Assembly: GCF_039532605.1 (NCBI RefSeq)
Contig: NZ_BAAARY010000007.1
Coordinates: forward strand, 1 to 64,000
Length of the DNA: 64,000 nt
From: Pilimelia columellifera
Lineage (GTDB): Bacteria > Actinomycetota > Actinomycetes > Mycobacteriales > Micromonosporaceae
Direction: 5' to 3'
Part shown: piece by piece, positions 51,791-60,452 of the stretch
Numbering within the stretch: the first letter of the stretch is position 1
How the letters are laid out: each line of letters begins with the position of its first letter
Made by a program: the position numbers and the translations under genes
Notes under the pieces: model-generated
Database searches by the model: none
What the model saw: the letters and a program-made list of their open reading frames with translations, nothing else
Told to the model about the DNA's origin: nothing

Positions 51791-52786
51791 TCAGGCGGGC
51801 TCCCACGCCTGGCTGAGGCGGCGCAACTGGTCGGCGTACTCGATCCGCTCCGCCCACTGCGGCGGCCAGGCGCCCATCCCGTGGGCGGCCCCCTGGAAGG
51901 CGCCGGCGAGGCTGGCGACCGAGTCCGAATCGCCGCTGGTACGGGCCGCCCTGGCCAGTGCGGACACCGGATCGTCAGCATGGCGCAGCGCGCAGTACAG
52001 GGCCGTGGCCAGGGCCTCCTCGGCGACCCAGCCGGCGCCGGTGGCCAGGCAGGCGTCGCCGCCGTCGTCGGGCTTGCCCAGAGCGTCGGTCAACCGGTCC
52101 AGGGCCCCGGCGCACTCGTCCCAGCCGTGGGCGATGAAGTCGACGGCGCTGGCCGCGCCGGCCCGCTCCCACAGACCGCCGAGCCAGTCCTGCCGGTACA
52201 CCTGACGTTGTGAGTCGCAGCGCTCGCGCAGCATCGCCGGCAGCCGGTCCACCGGATGGTCGTCGCGCAGCAGCCAGACGGCGAGCGCGGTCAGCTCGGC
52301 GGCGGCGAGGGCGGTCGGGTGGGCGTGCGTCATCGCGGCCTGGAACTGGGCCATCGCCGCGACGAGCTCCTCGTCGATGTCGGGAACCAGTCCGATCGGG
52401 GTGGCCCGCATGTTGGCCCCGCAGCCCTTGGCGCCCACGATGGTGGCCTCCTGCCAGGGCCGGCCGGCCTGAAGGCCCTCGCAGGCGTGCAGGCAGGTCA
52501 GCCCCGGGGCGCGGTCGTTGTCGGGGCTGACCAACCAGGCGACGAACCGTTCCCGCAGGTGCGGCTCCAGCAGCTCGGCCGTCGGGCCGTCCGCGTCGTA
52601 CAGCGCCCAGCCGACCGCGAGCGCCAGCTGGGTGTCGTCGGTGACCGGCGCCGGGTCGCCGGGCAGCTCCCGGGGCCCGTCCGGGCCGTGCCTGCGGACG
52701 ATCTCCTCGAAGGCGCAGAACTCGACCGGTCCGCCGATCGCGTCCCCGTAGGCAAGGCCGAACAGCGAGCCCGCTACCCGCCGCAC
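51791..52786 (-). CDS. ADP-ribosylglycohydrolase family protein
   Basis: 331 residues. It would remove ADP-ribose from proteins or small molecules using two Mg ions. Metal-site motifs: GLAYGDAIGGPVEF near the N-terminus, VTDDTQLALAVGW (TDDT) and TSGDSDSVASLAGAFQGA (the distal GDxD). An HAHPTALAAAELTALAVW block matches DraG-like proteins. GTG 52786 gives VRRVAGSLFGLAYGDA. It lies between ligA and the MetE-like gene, the same strand, and may share their transcript. Confidence 0.9.
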   Translation of the reverse strand: MRRVAGSLFGLAYGDAIGGPVEFCAFEEIVRRHGPDGPRELPGDPAPVTDDTQLALAVGWALYDADGPTAELLEPHLRERFVAWLVSPDNDRAPGLTCLHACEGLQAGRPWQEATIVGAKGCGANMRATPIGLVPDIDEELVAAMAQFQAAMTHAHPTALAAAELTALAVWLLRDDHPVDRLPAMLRERCDSQRQVYRQDWLGGLWERAGAASAVDFIAHGWDECAGALDRLTDALGKPDDGGDACLATGAGWVAEEALATALYCALRHADDPVSALARAARTSGDSDSVASLAGAFQGAAHGMGAWPPQWAERIEYADQLRRLSQAWEPA

Positions 52787-52935
52787 GGCTCACCCCGCAC
52801 CGGATGGGGCTGGATCACCGTTGGTCCGACGGGCGAGCGGCGGAAGTTGGCCAGACCGCCCAGACTGGGGCAGTCGAGCGCAATCGAGTGCAAGCGGCCA
52901 ATCACCGCAACTCCCTCCATAGACGGTCGTGAACA

Positions 52936-53952
52936 TTAGCGGCCTGCCTGGCTAACCGCCAATCCTGTCGCGCGCTCCACGGCGCCCTGCCGACACGCGG
53001 CGAGGACGGCCCTGGCCCGGGGCGCCGACACCCCGACCAGCCCGCACGACGGGGTCAGCACCACCTGACGAGCGAGCCGATCCGGGGCAAAACTGAGGTC
53101 ACGCCATACCGTGAGTACACGCTCTGCCAGGGCCTTTGGTTCGACAGGCGTATCGCCAGCGGGCGCGAGCACACCGGCGAACAAGCCCATCCCGTCGTCC
53201 AGGACCGCGCCGAGCGCGTCCAGGTCTTTCAGCAGATCGAGGTCGACGGCGACAGCCGCCGCCCCCGCCGAACGCAGCAACGCCAACGGGACGTCCGGGG
53301 CGCAGCAGTGCACGACCACCGGCGCGTCCACCGCCCCGATGAGATCGCGCAGGCGTTCGGCGGCGGTGTTCGCGGCGACCGCACGCAGCGTGGCCAGCCC
53401 GCTCTCGGTGGGCACCCTGGCCGCCAGGACGGCCGGCAGCGACGGCTCGTCGAGTTGGAGGATCACCGCGGCGTCCGGCACCCGGGCCCGCACCTGGGCG
53501 ACGTGCCTACGCAGACCCTCGGTCAGCGAGGAGGCCAGGTCACGGACCGCGCCCGGGTCGGCGAGCAACGGGCCGCCGAGCTGACGCTGGACGCTCGCGG
53601 CCAGCGTCCACGGGCCGGCCGCCTGGATCTTCAGCACGCCGCGGTAGCCGTCGGCCTGCTCGGTGAGCTGGTCGAGATCGCGGTCCAGCAGGTCGTGGGC
53701 GCGCCGCAGATCCCGGCCGGGACGGGACGTCACCTGCCAGCGCCCGGCGTACAGCTCGACCGGCAGGTCGACCAGCAGCCCGGCGCCGCGGCCGATGAGG
53801 TCGGCCCCGGGCCCCCGGGCCGGCAGCTCCGGCAGGTGGGGCAGGTCCGGCAATTCCCCCAGCACGATCTTCTGGGCCTCGGTGATGTCGACGCCGGGCA
53901 GCGAGCCGATCCCGGTCGCCGCGCCAGCCGGCCACGGCCACTGCTCATTCAT
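52936..53952 (-). CDS. MetE-like (cobalamin-independent methionine synthase fold) protein
   Basis: 338 residues, only the C-terminal UROD/MetE-like barrel of methionine synthase, which is usually about 750 residues. Motifs: AAGAATGIGSLPGVD, IQAAGPWTLAASVQRQLGG, ILQLDEPSLPAVLAARVP, VVHCCAPDVPLALL (zinc Cys/His site) and VLTPSCGLVGVS. M. tuberculosis has the same short form next to ligA (Rv3015c beside Rv3014c). It may transfer methyl groups from another donor; the real substrate is unknown. ATG 53952 is the start. Confidence 0.87.
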   Translation of the reverse strand: MNEQWPWPAGAATGIGSLPGVDITEAQKIVLGELPDLPHLPELPARGPGADLIGRGAGLLVDLPVELYAGRWQVTSRPGRDLRRAHDLLDRDLDQLTEQADGYRGVLKIQAAGPWTLAASVQRQLGGPLLADPGAVRDLASSLTEGLRRHVAQVRARVPDAAVILQLDEPSLPAVLAARVPTESGLATLRAVAANTAAERLRDLIGAVDAPVVVHCCAPDVPLALLRSAGAAAVAVDLDLLKDLDALGAVLDDGMGLFAGVLAPAGDTPVEPKALAERVLTVWRDLSFAPDRLARQVVLTPSCGLVGVSAPRARAVLAACRQGAVERATGLAVSQAGR

Positions 53953-53979
53953 GAGCGGCAGGTTACCGCGCCGTAGGGG

Positions 53980-55050
53980 TCAGTCGATGGTGGCGGAGCC
54001 GAGCACGATGTCGCCGTCCGGCGACGGCTGGTAGGCGACAACGGTCTGACCGGCGGCGACGCCCCGCACCGGCCGGCGGAGCGTGGCCGAAAAACGTCCG
54101 TTATGGACGGACACGACGGCCGGAACGGCCTCGCCGTGGGCGCGCAGCTGCACCTCGCACCCGACCGACGCGTCGGGCAGCCCACCAGCGCTCCAGACCG
54201 GACGGCTCGCCCGCACCTCGGTGGTCTCCAACGCCTCCGCCGGGCCCACGGTGACTGTGTTCGTCACCGGCGTGATCGACAGGACGTACCGGGGACGACC
54301 ATCAGCCGCCGGACGGCCCAGACGCAGCCCCTTACGCTGTCCGACCGTGTACGCGTACGCGCCGTCATGCTCGCCGAGCACCTCGCCGGTGCCGGCGTCG
54401 ACGATGTCGCCGGGGCTCTGGCCGAGCCGCTGCCGCAGGAAGCCGGCGGTGTCGCCGTCGGCGATGAAACAGATGTCGTGGGAGTCGGGCTTGTCGGCGA
54501 CCGCCAGGCCGGCGGCGGCGGCCTCGGCCCGGACCTGCTCCTTGGTGGTGTCCCCCAACGGGAACATCGAGCGGTCGAGCTGGGCGCGAGTGAGCACGGC
54601 GAGCACGTACGACTGATCCTTGCCGTGGTCGACGCTGCGGCGGAGCAGGCCGTCGGCGCCGAGCCGGGCGTGGTGGCCGGTGGCGACCGCGTCGAAGCCG
54701 AGGGCGACCGCCCGGTCGAGCACCGCGGCGAACTTGATCTTCTCGTTGCAGCGCAGGCACGGGTTCGGGGTACGGCCGGCGGCGTACTCGGCCACGAAGT
54801 CGTCCACCACGTCGGCGTGGAACTCCTCGGCCATGTCCCAGACGTAGAACGGGATGCCGAGCACGTCAGCGGCGCGGCCGGCGTCCCGGGAATCTTCCAG
54901 GGTGCAGCAGCCGCGGGCGCCGGTGCGGTACGTCTGCGGGTTGCGCGACAGGGCCAGGTGCACGCCGGTCACGTCGTGCCCGGCAGCGACGGCGCGGGCC
55001 GCGGCCACCGCCGAATCAACCCCACCGGACATGGCGGCCAGGACTCTCAC
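53980..55050 (-). CDS. mnmA: tRNA 2-thiouridylase
   Basis: 356 residues. It thiolates U34 of Lys, Glu and Gln tRNAs with sulfur from cysteine desulfurase. Motifs: ATP loop LAAMSGGVDSAVAAARAV, catalytic Cys pair in NPCLRCNEKIKF and SHDICFIADGDTAGFL, GHHARL and TVGQRKGLRLG. GTG 55050 starts VRVLAAMSGGVD; the very long upstream extension of this frame is antisense to the oxidase gene. The cysteine desulfurase lies 1.8 kb upstream, interrupted by a divergent multicopper oxidase. Confidence 0.96.
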   Translation of the reverse strand: MRVLAAMSGGVDSAVAAARAVAAGHDVTGVHLALSRNPQTYRTGARGCCTLEDSRDAGRAADVLGIPFYVWDMAEEFHADVVDDFVAEYAAGRTPNPCLRCNEKIKFAAVLDRAVALGFDAVATGHHARLGADGLLRRSVDHGKDQSYVLAVLTRAQLDRSMFPLGDTTKEQVRAEAAAAGLAVADKPDSHDICFIADGDTAGFLRQRLGQSPGDIVDAGTGEVLGEHDGAYAYTVGQRKGLRLGRPAADGRPRYVLSITPVTNTVTVGPAEALETTEVRASRPVWSAGGLPDASVGCEVQLRAHGEAVPAVVSVHNGRFSATLRRPVRGVAAGQTVVAYQPSPDGDIVLGSATID

Positions 55051-55210
55051 GCGGCCAACGGTAACAAGCCGGGCGGACCCGACCGCGGCCACGCCAGCCG
55101 ATCGTTGAGCAGATGGCCGATAAGGTCGCTGCTCTGATGGCCGATAGTGGCGGTGAGCCGAGCCGTCGCCAGCGCCCGGCTCGCCTGGGCGCCCGAAGGA
55201 GACACGGCAG

Positions 55211-55297
55211 ATGGCGACTACCGCCCCCCGATTCACCCCGACCGGCCCACGGCGCCCGGCGCCGGTCTGGCCGGCATTGCCCCGGACGGCCCGCTGA
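55211..55297 (+). CDS. 28-codon leader ORF coupled to the multicopper oxidase gene
   Basis: ATG 55211 is preceded by AAGGAGAC at about 7 bases, the best RBS in the region. The frame encodes a short Pro/Arg-rich peptide (RFTPTGPRRPAPVWPALPR) and ends at TGA 55295-55297, which shares its last base with ATG 55297 of the oxidase. This looks like a translated leader that feeds ribosomes to the oxidase start. The peptide resembles nothing known. Alternatively a base error hides an N-terminal extension of the oxidase. Confidence 0.5.
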   Translation: MATTAPRFTPTGPRRPAPVWPALPRTAR

Positions 55298-56775
55298 TGG
55301 CCAGGCGGCACAAGGTCGTCATGGGCTCGCTGATCGGCATTCTGCTGGTCTGCTGCGGCGGTCCGACCGCCGCTGTCACCACCGTGTGGGGCCGCGCCGG
55401 GCTCGACACCGCCGGGGCCGTCGACTTCGAATGGCCGCTGGCGATCCCCCCACTGGCCCCGTCGCGTCTCGACGCCGCCGGACGGCGGGTCTTCGACCTC
55501 ACCGCCGCCCCCGGAACCCACGAGTTCGCCGGCCGCGCCGTGTCCACCTGGGGCTACAACGGCGGCTACCTCGGCCCGACGCTGCGGGCCCGGCGCGGGG
55601 AGAAGGTCCTGGTCAACATTCGGAACGCCCTCGGCGAGCCCACCACCGTGCACTGGCACGGAATGCGCCTGCCCGCCGTAATGGACGGCGGGCCGCACCA
55701 GCCCATCGCCGCCGGCGCCACCTGGTCGCCGTCCTGGACGGTCGACCAGCCGGCCGCCACCCTCTGGTACCACCCGCACCTGCACCACGGCGTCGCCCGG
55801 CAGGTCTACCGGGGCCTGGCCGGCATGTTCCTGCTCGACGACGACCAGCGGACCGGACTGCCGTCGCGGTACGGCGTCGACGACATCCCCGCGATCGTCA
55901 GCGACGTCAACCTCGACGACAGGGGCCTCGACGACACCCCGGCCAGCTTCACCGACTTGGGCGTCCTCGGCCGCACCGTCCTCGTCAACGGAACGCCCAC
56001 CCCGCACCTGAACGTCGACGCCGAACTGGTCCGGCTCCGGCTGCTCAACGCCTCCACCGCCCGCAGCTACCGGTTCGGGCTGGCCGACCGGCGGCCGGTC
56101 ACCCTCGTCGGCGTCGACGGCGGCCTGCTGGAAAGCCCGGCCACGGTGACCGATGTCCGGCTCACCCCGGGCGAACGTGCCGAGATCCTCGTCCGCGTCC
56201 GACCCGGCGAGTCGGTGACGCTGCGCAGCTTCCCGCCCCGGCTGGGCTCCACCCCCGCTCTCTTCGACCGCTTCCACGGCGGCGACGACACCCTCGACGT
56301 CCTCCAGCTTCGCGCCGCCGCCACCCTGCGCCCGGCCGCCGCGCTGGCGAACCGGTTGGCGGCGCCGGTCGACATCGACCCGGCGACCGCCGCCCAGACC
56401 CGGAGGTTCCGGCTCGCCGGCCACTCCATCAACGGCCGGCAGATGGCCATGGACCGGATCGACACCGTCGTCACCCGGGGCGCCGTGGAAATCTGGCAGA
56501 TCGAGAACACTGACGGGATGCCGCACAGTTTCCACATCCACGACGTGCGCTTCCGGGTGCTCGATCCCCCCGACGAGTCCTACCGGGGCTGGAAGGACAC
56601 CGTGTACGTGCCGCCAGGGCGCACGCTGCGGCTGGCGATCCGATTCGACGGCGCCGCCGACCCGGAACACCCGTACATGTACCACTGCCACAAGCTCACC
56701 CACGAGGACCACGGCATGATGGGCCAGTTCGTCGTCGTGGAGCCCGGACAGCCGCCGGCGCTGTCCCACCCGTGA
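55297..56775 (+). CDS. Multicopper oxidase (three cupredoxin domains)
   Basis: 492 residues. All four copper-binding segments are present: TVHWHGMRLPAVMDG, WYHPHLHHGVARQVYRG, PHSFHIHDVRFRVL and YMYHCHKLTHEDHGMMGQF (T1 Cys flanked by the HxxxHxxxxM pattern). An N-terminal membrane or signal segment (KVVMGSLIGILLVCCGG) exports or anchors it. It probably oxidises Cu(I) or phenolics; CotA/CueO-like function is possible. ATG 55297 is chosen because the leader ORF ends there; the longer frame from 55147 has no RBS. It is inserted on the opposite strand between mnmA and the cysteine desulfurase. Confidence 0.92.
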   Translation: MARRHKVVMGSLIGILLVCCGGPTAAVTTVWGRAGLDTAGAVDFEWPLAIPPLAPSRLDAAGRRVFDLTAAPGTHEFAGRAVSTWGYNGGYLGPTLRARRGEKVLVNIRNALGEPTTVHWHGMRLPAVMDGGPHQPIAAGATWSPSWTVDQPAATLWYHPHLHHGVARQVYRGLAGMFLLDDDQRTGLPSRYGVDDIPAIVSDVNLDDRGLDDTPASFTDLGVLGRTVLVNGTPTPHLNVDAELVRLRLLNASTARSYRFGLADRRPVTLVGVDGGLLESPATVTDVRLTPGERAEILVRVRPGESVTLRSFPPRLGSTPALFDRFHGGDDTLDVLQLRAAATLRPAAALANRLAAPVDIDPATAAQTRRFRLAGHSINGRQMAMDRIDTVVTRGAVEIWQIENTDGMPHSFHIHDVRFRVLDPPDESYRGWKDTVYVPPGRTLRLAIRFDGAADPEHPYMYHCHKLTHEDHGMMGQFVVVEPGQPPALSHP

Positions 56776-56827
56776 GGGACGCTGGCCGTCTCACGCCCAG
56801 TGAGGCCAGCCCGATGAGGCCACCTGG

Positions 56828-58090
56828 TCAGCGGCGCAGCGCCGCGGCGCGCCCCGCCCGTTCCACCGCGCCCGGCAACGCGGCCACCAGGGCGTCCACA
56901 TCGGCCCGGGTGGAGTCGTGACCGAGGGAGAAGCGCAGCGAACCGCGGGCCCGCTCGTCGTCGGCGCCCATGGCCAGCAGCACATGTGAGGGCTGGGCGA
57001 CGCCGGCGGAGCAGGCCGATCCGGTCGAACAGGCGATGCCTTGGGCGTCCAGCAGCAGCAGGAGCGCGTCGCCCTCGCAGCCAGGGAAGGAGAAGTGCGC
57101 GTTCCCCGGCAGCCGGTCGACCGGGTCGCCGTTGAGCACCGACCCCGGCGCGACCGCCAGCACCCGGGCCACCAGATCGTCGCGCAGGGCGCCGATCCGT
57201 TCGGCGTGCTCACGCTGCCCGGCCACCGCCGCCTCGAGAGCCACCGCGAAAGCGACCACGCCCGGGACGTCCACGGTGCCCGAACGCACGTCCCGCTCCT
57301 GACCGCCGCCGTGCAGCAACGGGGTGCAGGCGATGTCACGGCTCAGCAGCAGCGCGCCGACTCCGGCTGGGCCGCCGAGCTTGTGCCCGGTGACGGTCAA
57401 CGCGCCGACCCCGCTGGCGGCGAAACTCACCGGCACCTGCCCGACGGCCTGGATCGCGTCGGTGTGCAGCGGGGCGCCGGCGCCTGCGGCGAGCGCGGCC
57501 AGCGCCGGCGCCGGCTGCACGGCGCCGACCTCGTTGTTGGCCCACATGACGGTCACCAACGCCACCTCGTCGCCGTGCTTGTCGAGGACCTCGGCCAACG
57601 CCGACGCCGCGACCCGGCCCTCGTGGTCCACCGGCAGCCAGCTGATGACGGCGCCGTCAGCCCGTTCCAGCCAGCTCACCGCGTCGAGCACGGCGTGGTG
57701 TTCGACCGCGGAGGCGACGATGCGCCGCCGCCGAGGGGCCGCTGCCCGCCGCGACCAGAAGATGCCCTTGACGGCGAGGTTGTCGCTCTCGGTGCCGCCA
57801 CCGGTGAAAATGACCTCCGACGGACGGGCGTCGAGCGCGGCGGCGACGCGTTCGCGGGACTCCTCCACCAGACGGCGGGCCGACCGGCCGGACAGGTGCA
57901 GGGACGAGGCGTTGCCGACCTGGCGGGCGGCCTCGACGTAGGCGGCCAGCGCCGCCTCGGTCATCGGGGTGGTCGCGGCGTGGTCGAGGTAGACGACCCG
58001 GCGGGCGCCGGCGGGCGCCGGCGGGCGTGCCGCCGCCGCGTCGGGTGAAACCGCCTGACCGCGTGGCGCCGGCCGATCGAGTTGAGCCAT
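56828..58090 (-). CDS. iscS: Cysteine desulfurase (IscS/NifS group)
   Basis: 420 residues. PLP enzyme taking sulfur from cysteine for Fe-S clusters and tRNA thiolation (partner of MnmA). Motifs: VYLDHAATTPMTEAALAAY, SVEHHAV-type AVEHHAVLDAV, WANNEVGAVQ, PLP lysine in VTGHKLGGPAGVGALL and catalytic Cys in CSTGSACSAGVAQPSHVL. ATG 58090 adds about 30 low-complexity residues before the conserved start; a later internal start is possible. Gene order with mnmA and etfBA matches Rv3024c-Rv3029c. Confidence 0.95.
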   Translation of the reverse strand: MAQLDRPAPRGQAVSPDAAAARPPAPAGARRVVYLDHAATTPMTEAALAAYVEAARQVGNASSLHLSGRSARRLVEESRERVAAALDARPSEVIFTGGGTESDNLAVKGIFWSRRAAAPRRRRIVASAVEHHAVLDAVSWLERADGAVISWLPVDHEGRVAASALAEVLDKHGDEVALVTVMWANNEVGAVQPAPALAALAAGAGAPLHTDAIQAVGQVPVSFAASGVGALTVTGHKLGGPAGVGALLLSRDIACTPLLHGGGQERDVRSGTVDVPGVVAFAVALEAAVAGQREHAERIGALRDDLVARVLAVAPGSVLNGDPVDRLPGNAHFSFPGCEGDALLLLLDAQGIACSTGSACSAGVAQPSHVLLAMGADDERARGSLRFSLGHDSTRADVDALVAALPGAVERAGRAAALRR

Positions 58091-58159
58091 CCGACCAACC
58101 CTAGTTGATCGGCCGAGCCGCCTGATCCGGACGCCGGGCCACCGGACGCCTCGCCACGG

Positions 58160-58205
58160 CGGCGGGTGGTGTCGGCCGCCCGGAGCCGACCGCCACCACC
58201 CGCCG
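58160..58205 (-). terminator. Large hairpin terminator after etfA
   Basis: CGGCGGGTGGT pairs with ACCACCCGCCG at the base and GTCGGC with GCCGAC near the top, a 17-bp stem with a 3-base bulge and an 8-base loop, starting 6 bp after the etfA stop. Confidence 0.7.
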
Positions 58206-58210
58206 AAGAA

Positions 58211-59170
58211 TCACTTGCGCTTGCGGATCTCCTCAGCGGCCTGCGGCACGATCTTGAACAGGTCGCCCACCACACCGAAGTCAGCCAGGTCGAAGATCGG
58301 CGCCTCGGCGTCCTTGTTCACCGCGACGATCGTCTTCGAGGTCTGCATACCGGCCCGGTGCTGGATCGCCCCGGAGATGCCCAGCGCCAGGTACAGCTGC
58401 GGCGAGACCGTCTTGCCGGTCTGTCCGACCTGGAACTGGTGCGGGTAGTAACCCGAATCGACGGCCGCCCGGGACGCGCCCACAGCCCCCCCGAGCAAGT
58501 CCGCCAGCTCCTCGACCAGCGCGAAGTTCTCGGCGTTGCCGACGCCTCGGCCACCGGACACGACCACGGAGGCCTCCGACAGCTCCGGTCGCGAACCCTT
58601 CTGTTCGGCCACCCGCTCGGTGACCTTGGCGAGGGTGTCGCTGCCGGCCAGCTCGACCGACACCTGCTCGACCTGCGGCGACGCCGGCGCCGGGGTGGGC
58701 GTCACGGAGTTCGGGCGCAGAGCGACCAGCGGCAGACCCTTGGTGACCTTGGAGGTGACGACCGTCGATCCGGCGAACGCCACCTGGGTGGCGGTCCCGT
58801 CGGCGGCGATCGCGACGGCGTCGGTGAGTAGACCGTTGTCCAGCTTGACCGCCAACCGGGCGGCGATCTCCTTGCCCTCCTGGGTGGCGGCCACCAGCAC
58901 GGCCGCCGGCTGGGCCTGCCGGACCAGCTGGGCGAGCACGCTCGCCTTCGGGGCGACCAGGTGCCCGTCGATCTCGGCGGACTCCGCCGCGTAGATCTTC
59001 GTGGCGCCGAACTCGGCGAGCTTGTCGACCAACGGCGCCGCCGCGCCCGGCCCGCCCAGCACGACCGCGACCGGCTCCCCCAGCGTCCGGGCGTGCGTCA
59101 GCAGCTCCAGGGTCACTTTCTTGACGCCGGTCGCGGAGCTGGCCTCTACGACAACAAGAACTTCAGCCAT
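58211..59170 (-). CDS. etfA: Electron transfer flavoprotein subunit alpha
   Basis: 319 residues (FixB). With EtfB it carries electrons from acyl-CoA dehydrogenases. The FAD-binding C-terminal domain is intact: VVSGGRGVGNAENFALVEEL, ASRAAVDSGYYPHQFQVGQT, PQLYLALGISGAIQHRAGMQ and IVAVNKDAEAPIFDLADFGV. ATG 59170 lies 15 bp after etfB. Confidence 0.96.
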   Translation of the reverse strand: MAEVLVVVEASSATGVKKVTLELLTHARTLGEPVAVVLGGPGAAAPLVDKLAEFGATKIYAAESAEIDGHLVAPKASVLAQLVRQAQPAAVLVAATQEGKEIAARLAVKLDNGLLTDAVAIAADGTATQVAFAGSTVVTSKVTKGLPLVALRPNSVTPTPAPASPQVEQVSVELAGSDTLAKVTERVAEQKGSRPELSEASVVVSGGRGVGNAENFALVEELADLLGGAVGASRAAVDSGYYPHQFQVGQTGKTVSPQLYLALGISGAIQHRAGMQTSKTIVAVNKDAEAPIFDLADFGVVGDLFKIVPQAAEEIRKRK

Positions 59171-59184
59171 GTCCCTCTCCCGGC

Positions 59185-59964
59185 TCAGACGAACTTCTCG
59201 GCGGCGAGGTACTCGACCAGCTTGACGCCGCCCTCGCCCTCATCGGTGACCTTGACGCCGGCCGCGCGCTCCGGGCGCCTGCTGTGCTCCAGCACCGCGC
59301 TGGTGGCGCCGGCGGCCCCGACCTCGTCGGCGGCCAGGCCGAGATCAGCCAGCGTCATGAGGCGAACCGGCTTCTTCTTGGCGGCCATGATCCCCTTGAA
59401 GGACGGGTACCGAGGCTCGTTGATCGTGTCCCAGACCGACACCACCGCCGGGGTCGTGGCCGTGACCACCTCGTAGCCCTCGTCGGTCTGCCGCTCGATC
59501 GTCAACGTGGCGCCGTCGACGTCGAGCTTGCGGGCGCCGGTGAGCGCCGCGATGCCCAACCGCTCGGCGATCAGGTGCGGCATGACCTGCACCCGGCCGT
59601 CGGTGGATTCCGCCCCGCACAGGATCAGGTCGGCGTTGAGAGTGCCGAGCGCCGTGGCGAGAACCTTGGAGGTGCCGAGCGCGCACGAGCCGCGAAGGGC
59701 CTCGTCGACGATGTGGACGGCGCCGTTGGGCCCCATCGACAGCGCCTTGCGGATCGACTCGCCGGCCTGTTCGGGGCCCATGGTGAGGATGGTGACCTCG
59801 CCGCCGTGGGCTTCCTGCAACCGCAGGGCCTCCTCGATGGCGTACTCGTCCATCTCGTTGATGACGTTGTTGGCGGACGCCCGGTCGACGGTGTTGTCGT
59901 CCGAACGCAGACTGCGCTCCGCGCCGGAGTCCGGCACCTGCTTTACAAGTACGACGGTGTTCAT
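59185..59964 (-). CDS. etfB: Electron transfer flavoprotein subunit beta
   Basis: 259 residues (FixA). MNTVVLVKQVPDSGAERSL at the start, then MDEYAIEEALRLQEAHGGEV, the AMP-binding block DLILCGAESTDGRVQVMPH and the EtfA-contacting ALTGARKLDVDG. ATG 59964. First gene of the etfBA operon. A palindrome AACGATCGTT lies about 31-40 bp upstream of the ATG and may be an operator. Confidence 0.96.
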   Translation of the reverse strand: MNTVVLVKQVPDSGAERSLRSDDNTVDRASANNVINEMDEYAIEEALRLQEAHGGEVTILTMGPEQAGESIRKALSMGPNGAVHIVDEALRGSCALGTSKVLATALGTLNADLILCGAESTDGRVQVMPHLIAERLGIAALTGARKLDVDGATLTIERQTDEGYEVVTATTPAVVSVWDTINEPRYPSFKGIMAAKKKPVRLMTLADLGLAADEVGAAGATSAVLEHSRRPERAAGVKVTDEGEGGVKLVEYLAAEKFV

Positions 59965-59994
59965 CGCGCCCGAGGACCCCCCTGGATGAGGTTT

Positions 59995-60004
59995 AACGAT
60001 CGTT
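59995..60004. promoter_or_regulatory. AACGATCGTT palindrome upstream of etfB
   Basis: A perfect 10-bp palindrome in TTTAACGATCGTTCATG, 31-40 bp before the etfB start. TetR-family regulators of acyl-CoA and fatty-acid catabolism often bind such AACGNNCGTT-like sites. That link is inference. Confidence 0.4.
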
Positions 60005-60125
60005 CATGCGAGAGCCAGTGTATCCATCGGGCCCGGGTGACCCAGATCACCAGAATGCCCGCTGGGTTCGGCCACCGACGCCCGCCGCGCCGGGTAGTGG
60101 TCGACCTGGGCGCCGGTCACGGACA

Positions 60126-60449
60126 ATGGTCAACATGACCCGCGTCGCGCTCCTCATGTTCGTCGTCCAGATCGGGGCGGCGGCCGCCGCCCTCATCAGC
60201 TGCCTCTCCACCGAAGACGACAAGATCCAGAAGCTGTCACGGATCGGCTGGATCATCCTGATCCTGCTGTTTCCGCTGGTAGGAGCGCTGGTGTGGTTCG
60301 CTATCGGTCGTCCCCGCGCGCCGCGCCCCCGGGTCGCCGGCGGGGCGGGCGGCCGGGTCGTCGCGCCCGACGACGACCCGGACTTCCTGCGCTCGCTCGA
60401 CGACCGTCGCCGCGACCGCAAGGACGACGACCCCGAACAGTCGCGCTGA
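60126..60449 (+). CDS. Small PLDc_N-type membrane protein
   Basis: 107 residues (ATG 60126, or 60135). Two membrane helices, LMFVVQIGAAAAALISCL and WIILILLFPLVGALVWFAIG, match the phospholipase D-nuclease N-terminal (PLDc_N) module. A charged cytoplasmic tail (DDPDFLRSLDDRRRDRKDDD) follows. No enzyme domain is attached. Function unknown. It is convergent with the ABC permease gene, 3 bp apart. Confidence 0.82.
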   Translation: MVNMTRVALLMFVVQIGAAAAALISCLSTEDDKIQKLSRIGWIILILLFPLVGALVWFAIGRPRAPRPRVAGGAGGRVVAPDDDPDFLRSLDDRRRDRKDDDPEQSR

Positions 60450-60452
60450 GCG

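Noticed and set aside
55050..56769. Extension of the mnmA frame upstream by about 570 codons
   Set aside because: It is antisense to the multicopper oxidase. MnmA similarity begins exactly at GTG 55050 and the total length then equals the family norm.
58003..58031. Short tandem GGCGGGCGCC repeat near the cysteine desulfurase start
   Set aside because: Three imperfect units within the Pro/Ala-coding N-terminus; explained by codon bias and low complexity.
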